From: Nitrospirota bacterium
GTDB lineage: Bacteria; Nitrospirota; Thermodesulfovibrionia; Thermodesulfovibrionales; UBA6898
Assembly (NCBI GenBank): GCA_021783515.1
Contig: JAJXTV010000006.1
Span: forward strand, 53,406-117,405
DNA: 64,000 bases
Direction of reading: 5' to 3'
Positions 43,546 to 52,771 of this stretch are shown piece after piece. The notes under the pieces are model-generated. The model saw nothing but the letters and a program-made list of their open reading frames with translations. It had not been told where the DNA came from and did not search any database. Both the position numbers and the translations under genes were made by a program. Within the stretch, counting starts at the first letter, position 1. Each line of letters opens with the position of its first letter.

Positions 43546-45758
43546 GGTTCTCTCTTCAGACCAGGGTCTCGGTCTTTATCACTCTGATCATCCTTGCAGT
43601 CAGCCTCGTGAGCACCTATCTGTTTGTCTCGGCCCACCTGAGGTCCGAGGAAAAGGGGATGCTCGCGAGGGGGTCGGCGCTCAGTTATGCCCTGTCCAAG
43701 GCGGCGGAAGAAGGCCTGATCAACGAGGACCTGAATCTTATCAGAAAGGCCTCCTCTATCATCAAGGCGCCCGATGTTACGCTGGCACAGGTCTATTCGG
43801 ATATATGGACGGCAGTCGACGCTTACCCGATACAGGCCATGAAGGAGCCGCCCGACCCGTCGGCAGTCAAGCATTTCGCTACCTCGCAGGCGCCTTTTAT
43901 GGTGAAGAAGGGCTCCGGCTACGATTTTTATGACCCTATCCTCTTCAGGCCCGTTCAGGATTCTCCTGCCGTTTCGATCGGCTTCGTGAGGCTTTTGCTT
44001 TCATCTGCCCCTGTCAGACGGGACATGGAGCAGGTAGTCGTCGCCAATATCGGAGTTTCCGTCCTGATAACCGTTTTCGCGATACTCTCGATCACTATCC
44101 TCATCCGCAGACTCGTGACGAAGCCGGTAATGGCGCTTTATCACTCTGCGTCGATGTTCCGCCGCGGCGAGGTCCCCGACGATATCCCGCCGGGAAGCGG
44201 GGGAGCGGGCGAAATCGGGGAGTTGTCCGCCGAGTTCGGCAGGCTGTATCGGGCGATCAGGGAAAAGGAAGAAAGGCTTGTCGAGTCGGACAGGCGGATG
44301 CGTTCGCTTTTTGAGAGGGTCGAGCACGGTATCTTTAGGCTGGACAGGGAAGGCGCTATCGTTGAGGCGAATAGGCGGTTCCGTGAGATGTTCGGGATGG
44401 TCGAGGGACTCTGTGATATTCTGATAGGCGAGGCAAGCGCCGCGAACTGCCTGGGCAAGGCCGTCTCCGGAGGCGGGTACCATATCGATGACAAGGCGGT
44501 GGGTAAAGACGGCGATGAACTCGATATATCCCTCTCTTTGTATCCTGTTCAGGACGGAGAGGGAAACACGGTCGGCTTCGACGGATATATCCTCGACATG
44601 ACCGGGAAGAAACGAATCGAAGAACGGCTGATCCGGGCGCAGAAGATGGAGGCGGTCGGGACGCTGGCGGGCGGCATGGCGCATGATTTCAACAACCTGC
44701 TGACTGCTATTCTGGGATACGCCGAGATTATCCTGTCCATGACCAAGGAGGGAGACCCGTTCAACAAGCCGGCAACCATCATATATGAGGCGGCGAAAAG
44801 GGGCGCCGATTTCGGGAAGAAGATCCTGACGATCACCCGGAAGGAAAAGATGGAGACGAAGCTGGTGAACGTCAACGAGATCGTCAGGCAGTCCGTCGAG
44901 CTGCTCCAGAGGAGCATCCCGAAGGATGTTGAGATCGCCGTCATTCTGGATGAAAAACTTCCGTTTACAAAGGCGGACCCGTCCCAGGTGCAACAGGTGA
45001 TTATCAACCTTGCTCTGAACGGACGGGACGCGATGCCGAAGGGCGGAAGATTGACGATCGAGACGTCTGCGGCGGGAGTGGAAAACGGTGCGGCGAATAC
45101 CGCAGGCGCGACGGGAGGGGGCTTCGTCAGGCTTTCGATTTCCGACACCGGAGTTGGCATCGATACGGTCACCCAGCGGAAGATATTCGATCCCTTTTTT
45201 ACGACGAAAGAGATGGGCAAGGGGACCGGACTCGGCCTGTATATCGTGCACTCGATCGTCAATAACCACGGCGGTTATATCAATTTGTACAGCGAGCCGC
45301 TGAAGGGGACGCAGTTCAATATTTATTTGCCGGTGAGCGGCGGGGAAGAGACCGCTGAGCAGCTCGATCCCACGCGCATCGGGGGGACGGATACGATTCT
45401 GGTGATCGACGACGAGAGCGACGTGAGGGAGTTGTGCCGCGATATGCTCGAGCCGCTCGGCTATACGGTGCTTGCGGCCGGCAGCGGGAGCGCGGGCATT
45501 AACATCTACCGAGAGATGAAGGGGGCGATATCGCTCGTAATCCTCGATATGATCATGCCGAAGATGGGCGGGAGCGAGGTGTTTCAGAGCCTCAGGGCTA
45601 TCGATCCCGGAGTCAGGGTCATTTTGTGTTCAGGATACAGCCAGAACGGGTTCGCCGGCATCGATGCCCTGCTGAAGCGCGGGGCGGTCGGTTTCGTCCA
45701 GAAGCCGTTTTCCCGTCAGTCGATAGCCGTCGCCATCAAGAAGGCCATTTCCTCCTGA
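43542..45758 (+). CDS. Hybrid sensor histidine kinase with PAS and receiver domains
   Basis: 738 residues from the ATG at 43542 (overlapping the preceding gene). The order is an N-terminal membrane helix (VSVFITLIILAVSLVSTYLF), an extracytoplasmic domain (~35-160), a second helix (VLITVFAILSITILI), HAMP, PAS (~255-370), and a HisKA with AVGTLAGGMAHDFNNLLTAI (phosphorylated His in AHDFNN). An ATPase domain follows (NLALNGRDAMPKGGRLTIE, then FFTTKEMGKGTGLGLYIVHS), then a receiver domain (~620-738; VIDDESDVRELC, LDMIMPKMGG). It passes a signal sensed outside the cell, perhaps via the overlapping PstS-like protein, to an unknown output. No output regulator is adjacent. Confidence 0.9.
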   Translation: MRFSLQTRVSVFITLIILAVSLVSTYLFVSAHLRSEEKGMLARGSALSYALSKAAEEGLINEDLNLIRKASSIIKAPDVTLAQVYSDIWTAVDAYPIQAMKEPPDPSAVKHFATSQAPFMVKKGSGYDFYDPILFRPVQDSPAVSIGFVRLLLSSAPVRRDMEQVVVANIGVSVLITVFAILSITILIRRLVTKPVMALYHSASMFRRGEVPDDIPPGSGGAGEIGELSAEFGRLYRAIREKEERLVESDRRMRSLFERVEHGIFRLDREGAIVEANRRFREMFGMVEGLCDILIGEASAANCLGKAVSGGGYHIDDKAVGKDGDELDISLSLYPVQDGEGNTVGFDGYILDMTGKKRIEERLIRAQKMEAVGTLAGGMAHDFNNLLTAILGYAEIILSMTKEGDPFNKPATIIYEAAKRGADFGKKILTITRKEKMETKLVNVNEIVRQSVELLQRSIPKDVEIAVILDEKLPFTKADPSQVQQVIINLALNGRDAMPKGGRLTIETSAAGVENGAANTAGATGGGFVRLSISDTGVGIDTVTQRKIFDPFFTTKEMGKGTGLGLYIVHSIVNNHGGYINLYSEPLKGTQFNIYLPVSGGEETAEQLDPTRIGGTDTILVIDDESDVRELCRDMLEPLGYTVLAAGSGSAGINIYREMKGAISLVILDMIMPKMGGSEVFQSLRAIDPGVRVILCSGYSQNGFAGIDALLKRGAVGFVQKPFSRQSIAVAIKKAISS

Positions 45759-45816
45759 ATAAGTGCAGTGCCGCTTTGCTTGACAACAAAAAGCCGCTAG
45801 TGGTAATTTGTACGTT

Positions 45817-48618
45817 ATGGCTAAAGACTACAAAGACACACTGAACCTTCCCCAGACTGCCTTTCCGATGAAGGCGAACCTTTCCCAGCGCGAGCCGGAG
45901 ATGCTGAAAAGCTGGGACGAACGTCGTATCTACGAAAAGATGCTGGACCACCGGAAGGAAAGCGGCCGCAGGTATATTCTCCACGACGGGCCGCCCTATG
46001 CCAACGGCCACATACATATGGGGCACGCACTGAACAAGATTTTGAAGGACATCATCGTGAAGTATCACGCGATGAACGGCAAATATGCGCCATACGTGCC
46101 CGGCTGGGACTGCCACGGACTGCCGATAGAGCTCCAGGTCGACAAGAACCTGGGGGAAAAGAAGGAAACGATCGATATCGTCGAAAAGAGGAAGCTCTGC
46201 AAGGAGTACGCCTCGAAGTTCGTCGCCGTCCAGAGGGACGAGTTCAGGCGTCTGGGCGTCTTCGGCGACTGGGACGCCCCCTATCTTACGATGTCGTTCG
46301 GGTACGAAGCGGCGATCGTCCGGGAATTTTTCAGGTTCGTGGAGAGCAAGTCGGTGTACAAGGGGAAGAAGCCGGTGCACTGGTGCCCCTCCTGCGTGAC
46401 GGCCCTCGCCGAGGCCGAAGTGGAATATGCGGACAAGGAGTCGCCGTCCGTGTACGTGAAGTTCGGGGTCAACGAAGAGAATGTCTCGAAGTACCTGCCC
46501 GGCCTGAAAGGGAGGAAGGTGTCGGTCATCATATGGACCACCACTCCGTGGACGCTGCCGGCGAACCTTGCGGTCGCCTTCCATCCCGATTTCGAGTATG
46601 CGGCGGTCGAGCACAACGGAGAGGTGTATATTGTTGCGGACGGCAGACGCGAGGCATTGAAGGAAAAGATAGGACTCGGGGGGCCCGTGCTGGCGACGGT
46701 GCGCGGCAGGGAACTGGAGGGCATGCCGGCGGAGCATCCGTTTATCGAAAGGCAATCGAAATCGGTACTCGGGGAATTCGTATCGCTTGAGGACGGCACG
46801 GGCATCGTGCATATTGCGCCGGGTCACGGCGAAGACGATTATGAAGTGGGGCTCACGTACGGCCTCGAGATATATGCGCCTGTCGACGACAGGGGAAAGT
46901 TCACGAAACAGGCGGGCGAACTGGAGGGACAGTTTGTCTTCAAGGCGAACGCCGGGATAATCGAGATCCTGAAGAGCAGAAGCGCCCTTGTCAAAGAAGA
47001 AAAGATCACCCATTCCTATCCGCACTGCTGGAGATGCAAGAAGGCGGTCATCTTCCGGGCGACCGAGCAGTGGTTCATATCGGTCGAGTTCAACGATCTC
47101 CGGAAGAAGTGCCTCGAGGAGATCGACAGGGTGAACTGGGTCCCGAAGTGGGGCAGGGAGAGGATCTACGGCATGGTCCGGAACAGGCCGGACTGGTGCA
47201 TATCGAGGCAGAGAAGCTGGGGCGTGCCGATCACGATGATACGCTGCCGCGAATGCGGGGCGTTTGTCGAAGAAAGACCGGTTTTCGAACGTATTACGGC
47301 CCTCGTGGAGGAGCATGGCGCGGATGTCTGGTTTATGAAGGATGCGGAGGAGTTTCTCCCCCGGGGCTATGTCTGCGCGAAATGCGGGAAGGACAGTTTC
47401 AGCAAGGAGATGGACATCCTCGACGTCTGGTTTGATTCCGGCGTGAGCCACGCGGCTGTGGTCGAGAGGGACGACAGGCTCTCGTGGCCTGCCGACATGT
47501 ACCTCGAGGGAAGCGATCAGCACAGGGGATGGTTCCAGAGTTCTCTTCTGGCGTCGGTCGGCAGCCGGGGCAGGGCGCCCTACCGGACCGTGCTGACGCA
47601 CGGATTCGTGGTGGACGGCGCCGGGAAGAAGATGTCGAAGTCGGTCGGTAATGTGATCGCGCCCCAGGAGATCATCAAGGGGTTCGGGGCGGAGATCCTG
47701 CGCATCTGGGTTTCGGCCGAAGACTATAAAGACGATATCAGGATATCGAAGGAGATACTGAACCGGCTGACCGAGGCGTACCGGAAGATACGGAACACCT
47801 GCAGGTTCCTGCTCGGCAACCTGCACGACTTCGATCACCGGGATTACCGTGCAGATCTTCAGGAGATCGACCGATGGGCGATGAGCAGGCTGCAGAGCCT
47901 CGTGCTGCGGGCGACGAAAGCGTATGAGAACTTCGATTTTCACGAGGTCTTCCACTCGATACACAATTTTTGCGTCGTCGATATGAGCTCGTTTTACCTC
48001 GATGTCCTGAAGGACAGGCTGTATACGGCCAAGGCGGATTCTGCGGAGAGACGGGCGGGGCAGTGGGTCCTGTCGGAGATCCTCCTGACGCTGACCGGAC
48101 TGATGGCGCCGGTGCTCTCGTTCACCGCCGAAGAGGTCTGGGGATATATCAAAAAAGAAAAATCCGGCGTAGCCGCGCTGGCGGAGTCCGTCTTCCTTTC
48201 GGACTTTCCGGTCGCGAAGCAGGAGTTTCTCGACAACGGCCTTGAGGAAAAATGGAAAGGCCTTATCGAACTGAGAAATGAGATCAATAAGGCCCTCGAA
48301 ATAAAGCGGGCCGAAAAATTTATCGGGAATCCCCTCGAGGCCAAAGTGACGATCAAACTTCCTGAGAAATACGGGGAGAGGGTCTCTTCCTGCAGTGATT
48401 TTCTCCCTGCGCTGCTGCTGGTGTCTGCCGCGGAGATTGCGGGGGATGCCCTATCGGGCGCTTACGAGAGCGCCGTGGTCGAAGGGCTTCAGGTGCTGGT
48501 CGAGCGGGCGCCGGGGGAAAAATGCCAGCGCTGCTGGAACTGGTCGACGAAGGTCGGCAGTTTTGCGGACGAACCCGAACTCTGCGAGAGGTGTTATCCG
48601 GTGGTAACCGGCAAGTAA
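45817..48618 (+). CDS. ileS: Isoleucyl-tRNA synthetase
   Basis: 933 residues from the ATG at 45817 (MAKDYKDTLNLPQTAFPMKA); a TTG at 45808 is possible. The class I signatures are DGPPYANGHIHMGHALNKIL (HIGH) and KMSKSVGNV (KMSKS). The editing domain has TTTPWTLPANLAVAFHP and GHGEDDYEVGL. The zinc finger at the C-terminus has CQRCWNWSTKVGS and CERCYPV, with CRWK-like ECGAF and CRK-type Cys upstream. It charges tRNA-Ile and clears Val-tRNA-Ile by editing. The gene begins 58 bases after the kinase. No T-box leader is visible. Confidence 0.96.
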   Translation: MAKDYKDTLNLPQTAFPMKANLSQREPEMLKSWDERRIYEKMLDHRKESGRRYILHDGPPYANGHIHMGHALNKILKDIIVKYHAMNGKYAPYVPGWDCHGLPIELQVDKNLGEKKETIDIVEKRKLCKEYASKFVAVQRDEFRRLGVFGDWDAPYLTMSFGYEAAIVREFFRFVESKSVYKGKKPVHWCPSCVTALAEAEVEYADKESPSVYVKFGVNEENVSKYLPGLKGRKVSVIIWTTTPWTLPANLAVAFHPDFEYAAVEHNGEVYIVADGRREALKEKIGLGGPVLATVRGRELEGMPAEHPFIERQSKSVLGEFVSLEDGTGIVHIAPGHGEDDYEVGLTYGLEIYAPVDDRGKFTKQAGELEGQFVFKANAGIIEILKSRSALVKEEKITHSYPHCWRCKKAVIFRATEQWFISVEFNDLRKKCLEEIDRVNWVPKWGRERIYGMVRNRPDWCISRQRSWGVPITMIRCRECGAFVEERPVFERITALVEEHGADVWFMKDAEEFLPRGYVCAKCGKDSFSKEMDILDVWFDSGVSHAAVVERDDRLSWPADMYLEGSDQHRGWFQSSLLASVGSRGRAPYRTVLTHGFVVDGAGKKMSKSVGNVIAPQEIIKGFGAEILRIWVSAEDYKDDIRISKEILNRLTEAYRKIRNTCRFLLGNLHDFDHRDYRADLQEIDRWAMSRLQSLVLRATKAYENFDFHEVFHSIHNFCVVDMSSFYLDVLKDRLYTAKADSAERRAGQWVLSEILLTLTGLMAPVLSFTAEEVWGYIKKEKSGVAALAESVFLSDFPVAKQEFLDNGLEEKWKGLIELRNEINKALEIKRAEKFIGNPLEAKVTIKLPEKYGERVSSCSDFLPALLLVSAAEIAGDALSGAYESAVVEGLQVLVERAPGEKCQRCWNWSTKVGSFADEPELCERCYPVVTGK

Positions 48619-48634
48619 CCCGAGTCCGCCCGGT

Positions 48635-49156
48635 TTACGTCCGGCGGCGGGGCGAAGGTCTGGGGTGAGTGGTCCCCGCCTGTATCACGATGCCGACCAG
48701 CAGGAGAAAGACGAAGAGCACTTTTCCGAGCTGATGCCCGATGTGCAGGGACCGGACGACGAGGTCCGATCCGACCACGGAGGAGAGGACGATCAGTGCG
48801 GAGTTGAAAAATACCGTGAGCAGAAAAGCTCCGCCCACGCCGCCCACAACGAAGAATATCCAGTAGTAATGGCCGGGAGGAGACCCGAATTCCGTAAGCA
48901 GGGCCGGAAGCAGATATGCCCCTGCTATGAATCCGCCGGCAAGGATCGCAAACTTCTGGAGCATGACCGCCAGAAGCGCGCAGGCCACCCCGGCGATCAT
49001 TGCGATAATGAAGATGACCCCCTGCGGCTGGCCGTGGACCAGACGCTCCGCGAGGTCGAATCCCAGAATGAAGCCGACCACTCCGAGGAAGAGCCAAAAG
49101 AGATTCCTGCCGGCAAAGAGCATCGCCGCGCCCAAGAGAATTCTGAGGATCGTCAT
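48635..49156 (-). CDS. Integral membrane protein (TMEM198/DUF4203-like)
   Basis: 173 residues with five or six transmembrane segments (LFWLFLGVVGFILGFDLAER, VIFIIAMIAGVACALLAVML, FAILAGGFIAGAYLLPALL, YYWIFFVVGGVGGAFLLTVF, ALIVLSSVVGSDLVVRSL, VLFVFLLLVGIVIQAG). Gly-rich helices resemble the DUF4203/TMEM198 type, but the match is not firm and no catalytic residue stands out. It starts 11 bases after the end of the thymidylate-synthase-like gene on the same strand, so they may be co-transcribed. It is convergent with ileS. Confidence 0.65.
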   Translation of the reverse strand: MTILRILLGAAMLFAGRNLFWLFLGVVGFILGFDLAERLVHGQPQGVIFIIAMIAGVACALLAVMLQKFAILAGGFIAGAYLLPALLTEFGSPPGHYYWIFFVVGGVGGAFLLTVFFNSALIVLSSVVGSDLVVRSLHIGHQLGKVLFVFLLLVGIVIQAGTTHPRPSPRRRT

Positions 49157-49167
49157 CGGCCCTGTCG

Positions 49168-49881
49168 CTATTTCTTCGGTTTAAGCGTCCGAAGCCTCGC
49201 GATGTCCTCCTGATAGCCGTAAATATGCGCCCCGGCGCTGTAGGCGAACATGGGGCCGCTTTTCAGGCCTGCCTCACCCGCTACATACTGTTTCAGCAGT
49301 TCGATGCCGCCGAGGTTCGTCGGAAAACCTGCCCAGAGGTCCCACGACCGGAAATAACAGGTGACGGTCAGCGCCAGGCCGTCGCCCGAGGGAATGGCCT
49401 TGAAGTCGAGAAGGCGGAGGCAGGGTGGATCGAGTTTGCCGTCGTTCCCGATGCAGATGTCGTTGTCCTCGGGAGAGCCGATTTCGACGATCGCCTGATT
49501 CGTCAGCGGGGTCTCCTTCAGCATTGCCACCACCCGTTCAAACTGGGTCCCGCCCTTAGGCATAGGGTGATGGATCCTGCTGGCATATTTGTATGTCTCG
49601 TTTTCCGCAAGCTCGGGGTCCATAAGATAATTGGCGAAATAGTCCTCGATGTATTCCCTCGTGGTGGGAGCCGGGATGACGGAGCCCGGAGGCATCACCG
49701 GCACCATCTCCTCGGCGGGATGCTCGATATGCACCGCCATCCCCGGGTACTGGAGGCGGTACTGCTCCTTTTCGAATGAGCCCTTCTGTATCTTCTGCTC
49801 GTACGAATTCTCGAAAATGTTGTAGATCAGCTGAAACCAGGCATCGGAGATCGTCTTGGCGTACAGGAAAAATGGGCGCAT
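49168..49881 (-). CDS. Divergent thymidylate synthase (methanogen-type ThyA-like)
   Basis: 237 residues. The C-terminal half has the thymidylate-synthase signature spread as DPPCLRLLDFKAI (catalytic Cys after PP), then TCYFRSWDLWAGFPTNLGGI (Arg-Ser-x-Asp and Phe-x-Thr-Asn) and AHIYGYQED (the DAHIY-like end). The N-terminal ~80 residues differ from classic ThyA, and the size fits the methanogen-type thymidylate synthase. It would convert dUMP to dTMP with a folate or other C1 carrier. The N-terminus holds conserved TTREYIEDYFANYL. It shares its strand with the membrane protein gene. Function is inferred from motifs. Confidence 0.72.
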   Translation of the reverse strand: MRPFFLYAKTISDAWFQLIYNIFENSYEQKIQKGSFEKEQYRLQYPGMAVHIEHPAEEMVPVMPPGSVIPAPTTREYIEDYFANYLMDPELAENETYKYASRIHHPMPKGGTQFERVVAMLKETPLTNQAIVEIGSPEDNDICIGNDGKLDPPCLRLLDFKAIPSGDGLALTVTCYFRSWDLWAGFPTNLGGIELLKQYVAGEAGLKSGPMFAYSAGAHIYGYQEDIARLRTLKPKK

Positions 49882-49961
49882 AATTATTCCCCTTGCTTTT
49901 TCCGGTATTGTACCATAATCGCATTCCGGGAAAAGTATGTTCAGCGCCCGTCATGAGCGTC

Positions 49962-49989
49962 TTGATTCGCCCGGATAGTGTGGTATATT
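49962..49989 (+). promoter_or_regulatory. Sigma-70 type promoter before the YqgE-like gene
   Basis: TTGATT (49962-49967) and TATATT (49984-49989), 16 bases apart. The start codon at 50007 is only about 17 bases downstream. Confidence 0.45.
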
Positions 49990-50006
49990 AGGATTGTACC
50001 GAACGA

Positions 50007-50558
50007 ATGGATATCAGGAACCTTTCAGGACATTTCTTGATCGCGGCCCCGGGCATGGAAGATTCGAATTTCAGCAGGACCGTGGTGCTCATCTGCGAGC
50101 ACACGAGCGAGGGCGCATTCGGGCTTATCGTCAACAAGATCCTCATGAACAGCTTCAAGCCTCTCCTCAGCGCCTTTGAAATCGTGAAGACCAGTGTCGA
50201 TCTGCCGATCTACTACGGGGGACCGGTCAAGCCGGAGCAGGGGTACGTCATCTATTCGCCCTACAGGGAGAAATACGGCGCGATCAGGGTGGCGAAGTCC
50301 CTTGCCGTTACTGCGTCAAAAGAGGTGTTGCAGGACATCGCGGCGGGGAAGGGCCCTGCCCGGTACCTGCTTGCCCTGGGTTTTTCCGGCTGGGCGCCGA
50401 ACCAGCTCGAGCAGGAATTAATGACGGACAGCTGGATCGTCGCCCCGCTGAAGGAGGATATTATATTCGATATTTCCCCGTCGGACCGGTGGAAGGAGAC
50501 TGCAGACACGATAGGGATCGACTTCGGGAGGTTTTTCTGCTCGGGCGGCAGCGCCTAG
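50007..50558 (+). CDS. YqgE/AlgH family protein (DUF179)
   Basis: 183 residues. It matches the family with MDIRNLSGHFLIAAPGMEDS, FSRTVVLICEHTSEGAFGLI, VNKILM, a conserved GGPV segment (IYYGGPVKPEQGYVIYS), YLLALGFSGWAPNQLEQELM and WIVAPLKEDIIF. The structure is known for homologues (an alpha/beta fold), but the biochemical role is not, although it has been linked to regulation in some bacteria. The ATG has only a weak ribosome-binding site. No partner gene is evident: the next is an unrelated flavoprotein after a palindromic repeat. Confidence 0.9.
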   Translation: MDIRNLSGHFLIAAPGMEDSNFSRTVVLICEHTSEGAFGLIVNKILMNSFKPLLSAFEIVKTSVDLPIYYGGPVKPEQGYVIYSPYREKYGAIRVAKSLAVTASKEVLQDIAAGKGPARYLLALGFSGWAPNQLEQELMTDSWIVAPLKEDIIFDISPSDRWKETADTIGIDFGRFFCSGGSA

Positions 50559-50597
50559 ATGTCTGATTGAAGAAAGCGAATTCAACGGCCTTTCCTT

Positions 50598-50655
50598 GTC
50601 ATTCCGGCCCGTCCGGAATCTCTTGTGGGATGGACTCCCGACAAACGGGAGTGAC
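50598..50655. repeat. REP-like composite palindrome
   Basis: GTC-ATTCCGG...CCGGAAT (50601-50607 and 50613-50619) followed by CTCCCG-ACAAA-CGGGAG-TGAC (50635-50651). The whole element is GTCATTCC...GGAGTGAC, similar in style to the short palindromic repeats dispersed in many genomes. Only one copy is present in the window. Confidence 0.5.
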
Positions 50656-50688
50656 AGAATAAAGACGAAAAAGTGGAGGAAACAAACG

Positions 50689-51261
50689 ATGAAGGTTATT
50701 GCGCTCAATGGAAGTCCGAGAAAAGAGGGGAATACCTCTCTTTCGATCAAGACGGTTTTTGAAGAGCTCGAAAAAGAAGGGATAGAAACCGAGATCATCC
50801 AGCTTGGCGGCTCCGATATTAAAGGGTGCCGGGCCTGTTTCAAGTGCTTCGAAAACAAGAACCTCAAGTGTATTCAGAAGGACGACCTCAACGGGTTCGT
50901 CGAAAAGATGATCGCGGCCGACGGCATTATCATCGGTTCTCCGACCTATTTTGCCAACGTGTCGACCGAGGTGAAGGCCCTCATCGACAGGGCCGGGCTT
51001 GTCTCGCGCGCAAACGATAATCTGTTCAAACGGAAGGTCGGGGCGGCGGTCGTGGCGGCGAGGAGAGCGGGGGCCACCCACGTCTATTCGAGCATTAATT
51101 ACTTTTTCGGCATCAGTCATATGATCATCCCCGGCTCCTCCTACTGGAACCTGGCGTATGGAAGAAATCCCGGCGAGGTGCTGAATGACCAGGAGGGGAT
51201 GGCGACGTTCAGGGAACTCGGCGCCAACATGGCCTGGCTGCTGAAAAAGATACATGCGTGA
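50689..51261 (+). CDS. Iron-sulfur flavoprotein / NADPH-dependent FMN reductase
   Basis: About 190 residues from the ATG at 50689, with GTGGAGG upstream. The flavodoxin-like domain begins VIALNGSPRKEGNTSLSIKT (FMN phosphate loop). A compact cysteine motif GCRACFKCFENKNLKC (C-x2-C-x2-C-x7-C) matches the 4Fe-4S site of the Isf family. GSPTYFANVSTEVKALIDRAG and GAAVVAARRAGATH continue the fold. It would transfer electrons to a ferredoxin or reduce an oxidant such as O2 or H2O2. No partner gene is adjacent. It is convergent with hemW. Confidence 0.88.
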   Translation: MKVIALNGSPRKEGNTSLSIKTVFEELEKEGIETEIIQLGGSDIKGCRACFKCFENKNLKCIQKDDLNGFVEKMIAADGIIIGSPTYFANVSTEVKALIDRAGLVSRANDNLFKRKVGAAVVAARRAGATHVYSSINYFFGISHMIIPGSSYWNLAYGRNPGEVLNDQEGMATFRELGANMAWLLKKIHA

Positions 51262-51333
51262 GGGATTAACCCTGTCGGTGCCTGCCGGCGGTAAGAGCGT
51301 CTCTCAAATCTTTTCTGATGCGTTGGATTGGCG

Positions 51334-52455
51334 TTAAAGACCGAGGTTTTCGAAAAGTGAGACGATGACCGTATTGGACAGGACGGTCCCTTTCCTCGTC
51401 AGCCGGAGGCGGTCGCCCGACAGTTCCAGATATCCTTCCTTGATGAGGCCGGCGGCCGCCCTTACGAGATCAGGTTCGTCGTGGGAATTGACGACCGATA
51501 TCCCCTCCGTCTTTCTCAGGCCGAGGAAGAGACGCTCACGTTTCGCCTCGGCCTCGGGGACTTCGGTTGACTCTTCTTCGGGGAGAATTCCAGTCAGGAG
51601 CTTTTCGATATATGCCGGAATGCTCGCGGTGTTTCTGCTGCGCCGCCCCGCAACAAAAGAATGGGCGGCTGCGCCCGCGGCGAGGTACTCGCCCCTGTCC
51701 CAGTAATTGATGTTATGACGGCATCCATATCCCGGCTGCGAGAAATTGGAGATCTCATACTGCGCGTATCCGTGGGCGGAGAGATAGTCGATCACGCAGT
51801 CGTACATCCCGAGGACAACGCCTTCTTCTGGCAGGCGGATCTTCTCTTCTTCGAGCAGACCGAAAAGAGGCGTCCCTTTTTCGGGGGTGAGTTCATACGC
51901 CGAAATGTGGGCGGGACGGAGATTCTCCGCCCTTTTGAGCGTCTCCTGCCACGAAGCGATCGTTTGTCCGGGGATTCCGTACATGAGGTCGAGGGAGATG
52001 TTCGTAAAGCCCGTCTTTTGAGCCGCTTCAACGGCAGCCGCAGCTTCTTTGGCGTTGTGAATCCTTCCGAGCGCCTTCAGTTCGGTGTCCTGAAAAGATT
52101 GGATTCCGATACTGAGCCGGTTTACGCCGCCCCTCAGAAGAAGTCCCAGTTTTGCCTCGGTCAAAGTCCCGGGGTTTGCCTCGACCGTGATTTCGGGAGC
52201 GGCAGAGAGACTGAAGTTGTCGCGCAGACATGAAAAAAGGTCTCTGAAGAATCTGTCCGGCATGAGGGACGGCGTTCCGCCGCCGATATAAACGGTCTTT
52301 AATTCTCCCGCCTGATTTTTTTTGATGGCCAGTTCCCTGCAGAGCGCGTCGGTATAGCTCCGCGCCTCCTGTTCCTCGAAGGGAAAGGAGGCGAAATCGC
52401 AATAGAAGCATTTTCTGGCGCAGAAAGGGACGTGGATGTAAAGATAATCAGCCAT
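51334..52455 (-). CDS. hemW: Heme chaperone HemW (oxygen-independent coproporphyrinogen oxidase-like)
   Basis: 373 residues. The radical SAM motif is HVPFCARKCFYCDFAS (C-x3-C-x2-C) at about residues 7-22. The barrel follows with IYIGGGTPSLMP-type VYIGGGTPSLMPDRFFRD, EVTVEANPGTLTEAKL-like, GVNRLSIGIQSFQDTELKAL and DLMYGIPGQTIASWQETL. A HemW-type C-terminal domain (RRSRNTASIPAYIEKLL) completes it. HemN-specific first residues are absent, and the length fits HemW, which moves heme to acceptor proteins. The ATG at 52455 is the family start. It is divergent from mazG. Confidence 0.88.
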   Translation of the reverse strand: MADYLYIHVPFCARKCFYCDFASFPFEEQEARSYTDALCRELAIKKNQAGELKTVYIGGGTPSLMPDRFFRDLFSCLRDNFSLSAAPEITVEANPGTLTEAKLGLLLRGGVNRLSIGIQSFQDTELKALGRIHNAKEAAAAVEAAQKTGFTNISLDLMYGIPGQTIASWQETLKRAENLRPAHISAYELTPEKGTPLFGLLEEEKIRLPEEGVVLGMYDCVIDYLSAHGYAQYEISNFSQPGYGCRHNINYWDRGEYLAAGAAAHSFVAGRRSRNTASIPAYIEKLLTGILPEEESTEVPEAEAKRERLFLGLRKTEGISVVNSHDEPDLVRAAAGLIKEGYLELSGDRLRLTRKGTVLSNTVIVSLFENLGL

Positions 52456-52771
52456 TATATATAGTAATCCTTTTTGCGGTTTGTGGGGATGCCCTGCGCC
52501 TCATACCGGCAGGAAGAGCGCCCCTCACATTCTTCCTGATGCGATAGGATTTTCTGCAGCATGGCGTCAGGAATACATTGCTTCGCTGAACGTCATGCCC
52601 CGCCCGGGAGCGGCAGGCGTGGCTTCCATTGCGCGAAGGAATCGCTCAAAAGACTGTTCGGCCCGCTTTCCGCGCCGCTGGTGCGATACGCCGGCCATCT
52701 TCCCGAAATCCTGGACAAAAGCTGCCGGGCTGTTTGACAATCATTTGTTGCCGGCTTATCATAAAAAAGTC

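Noticed and set aside
45736..47964. 742-codon open frame on the minus strand
   Set aside because: It is antisense to ileS and has no recognisable domain.
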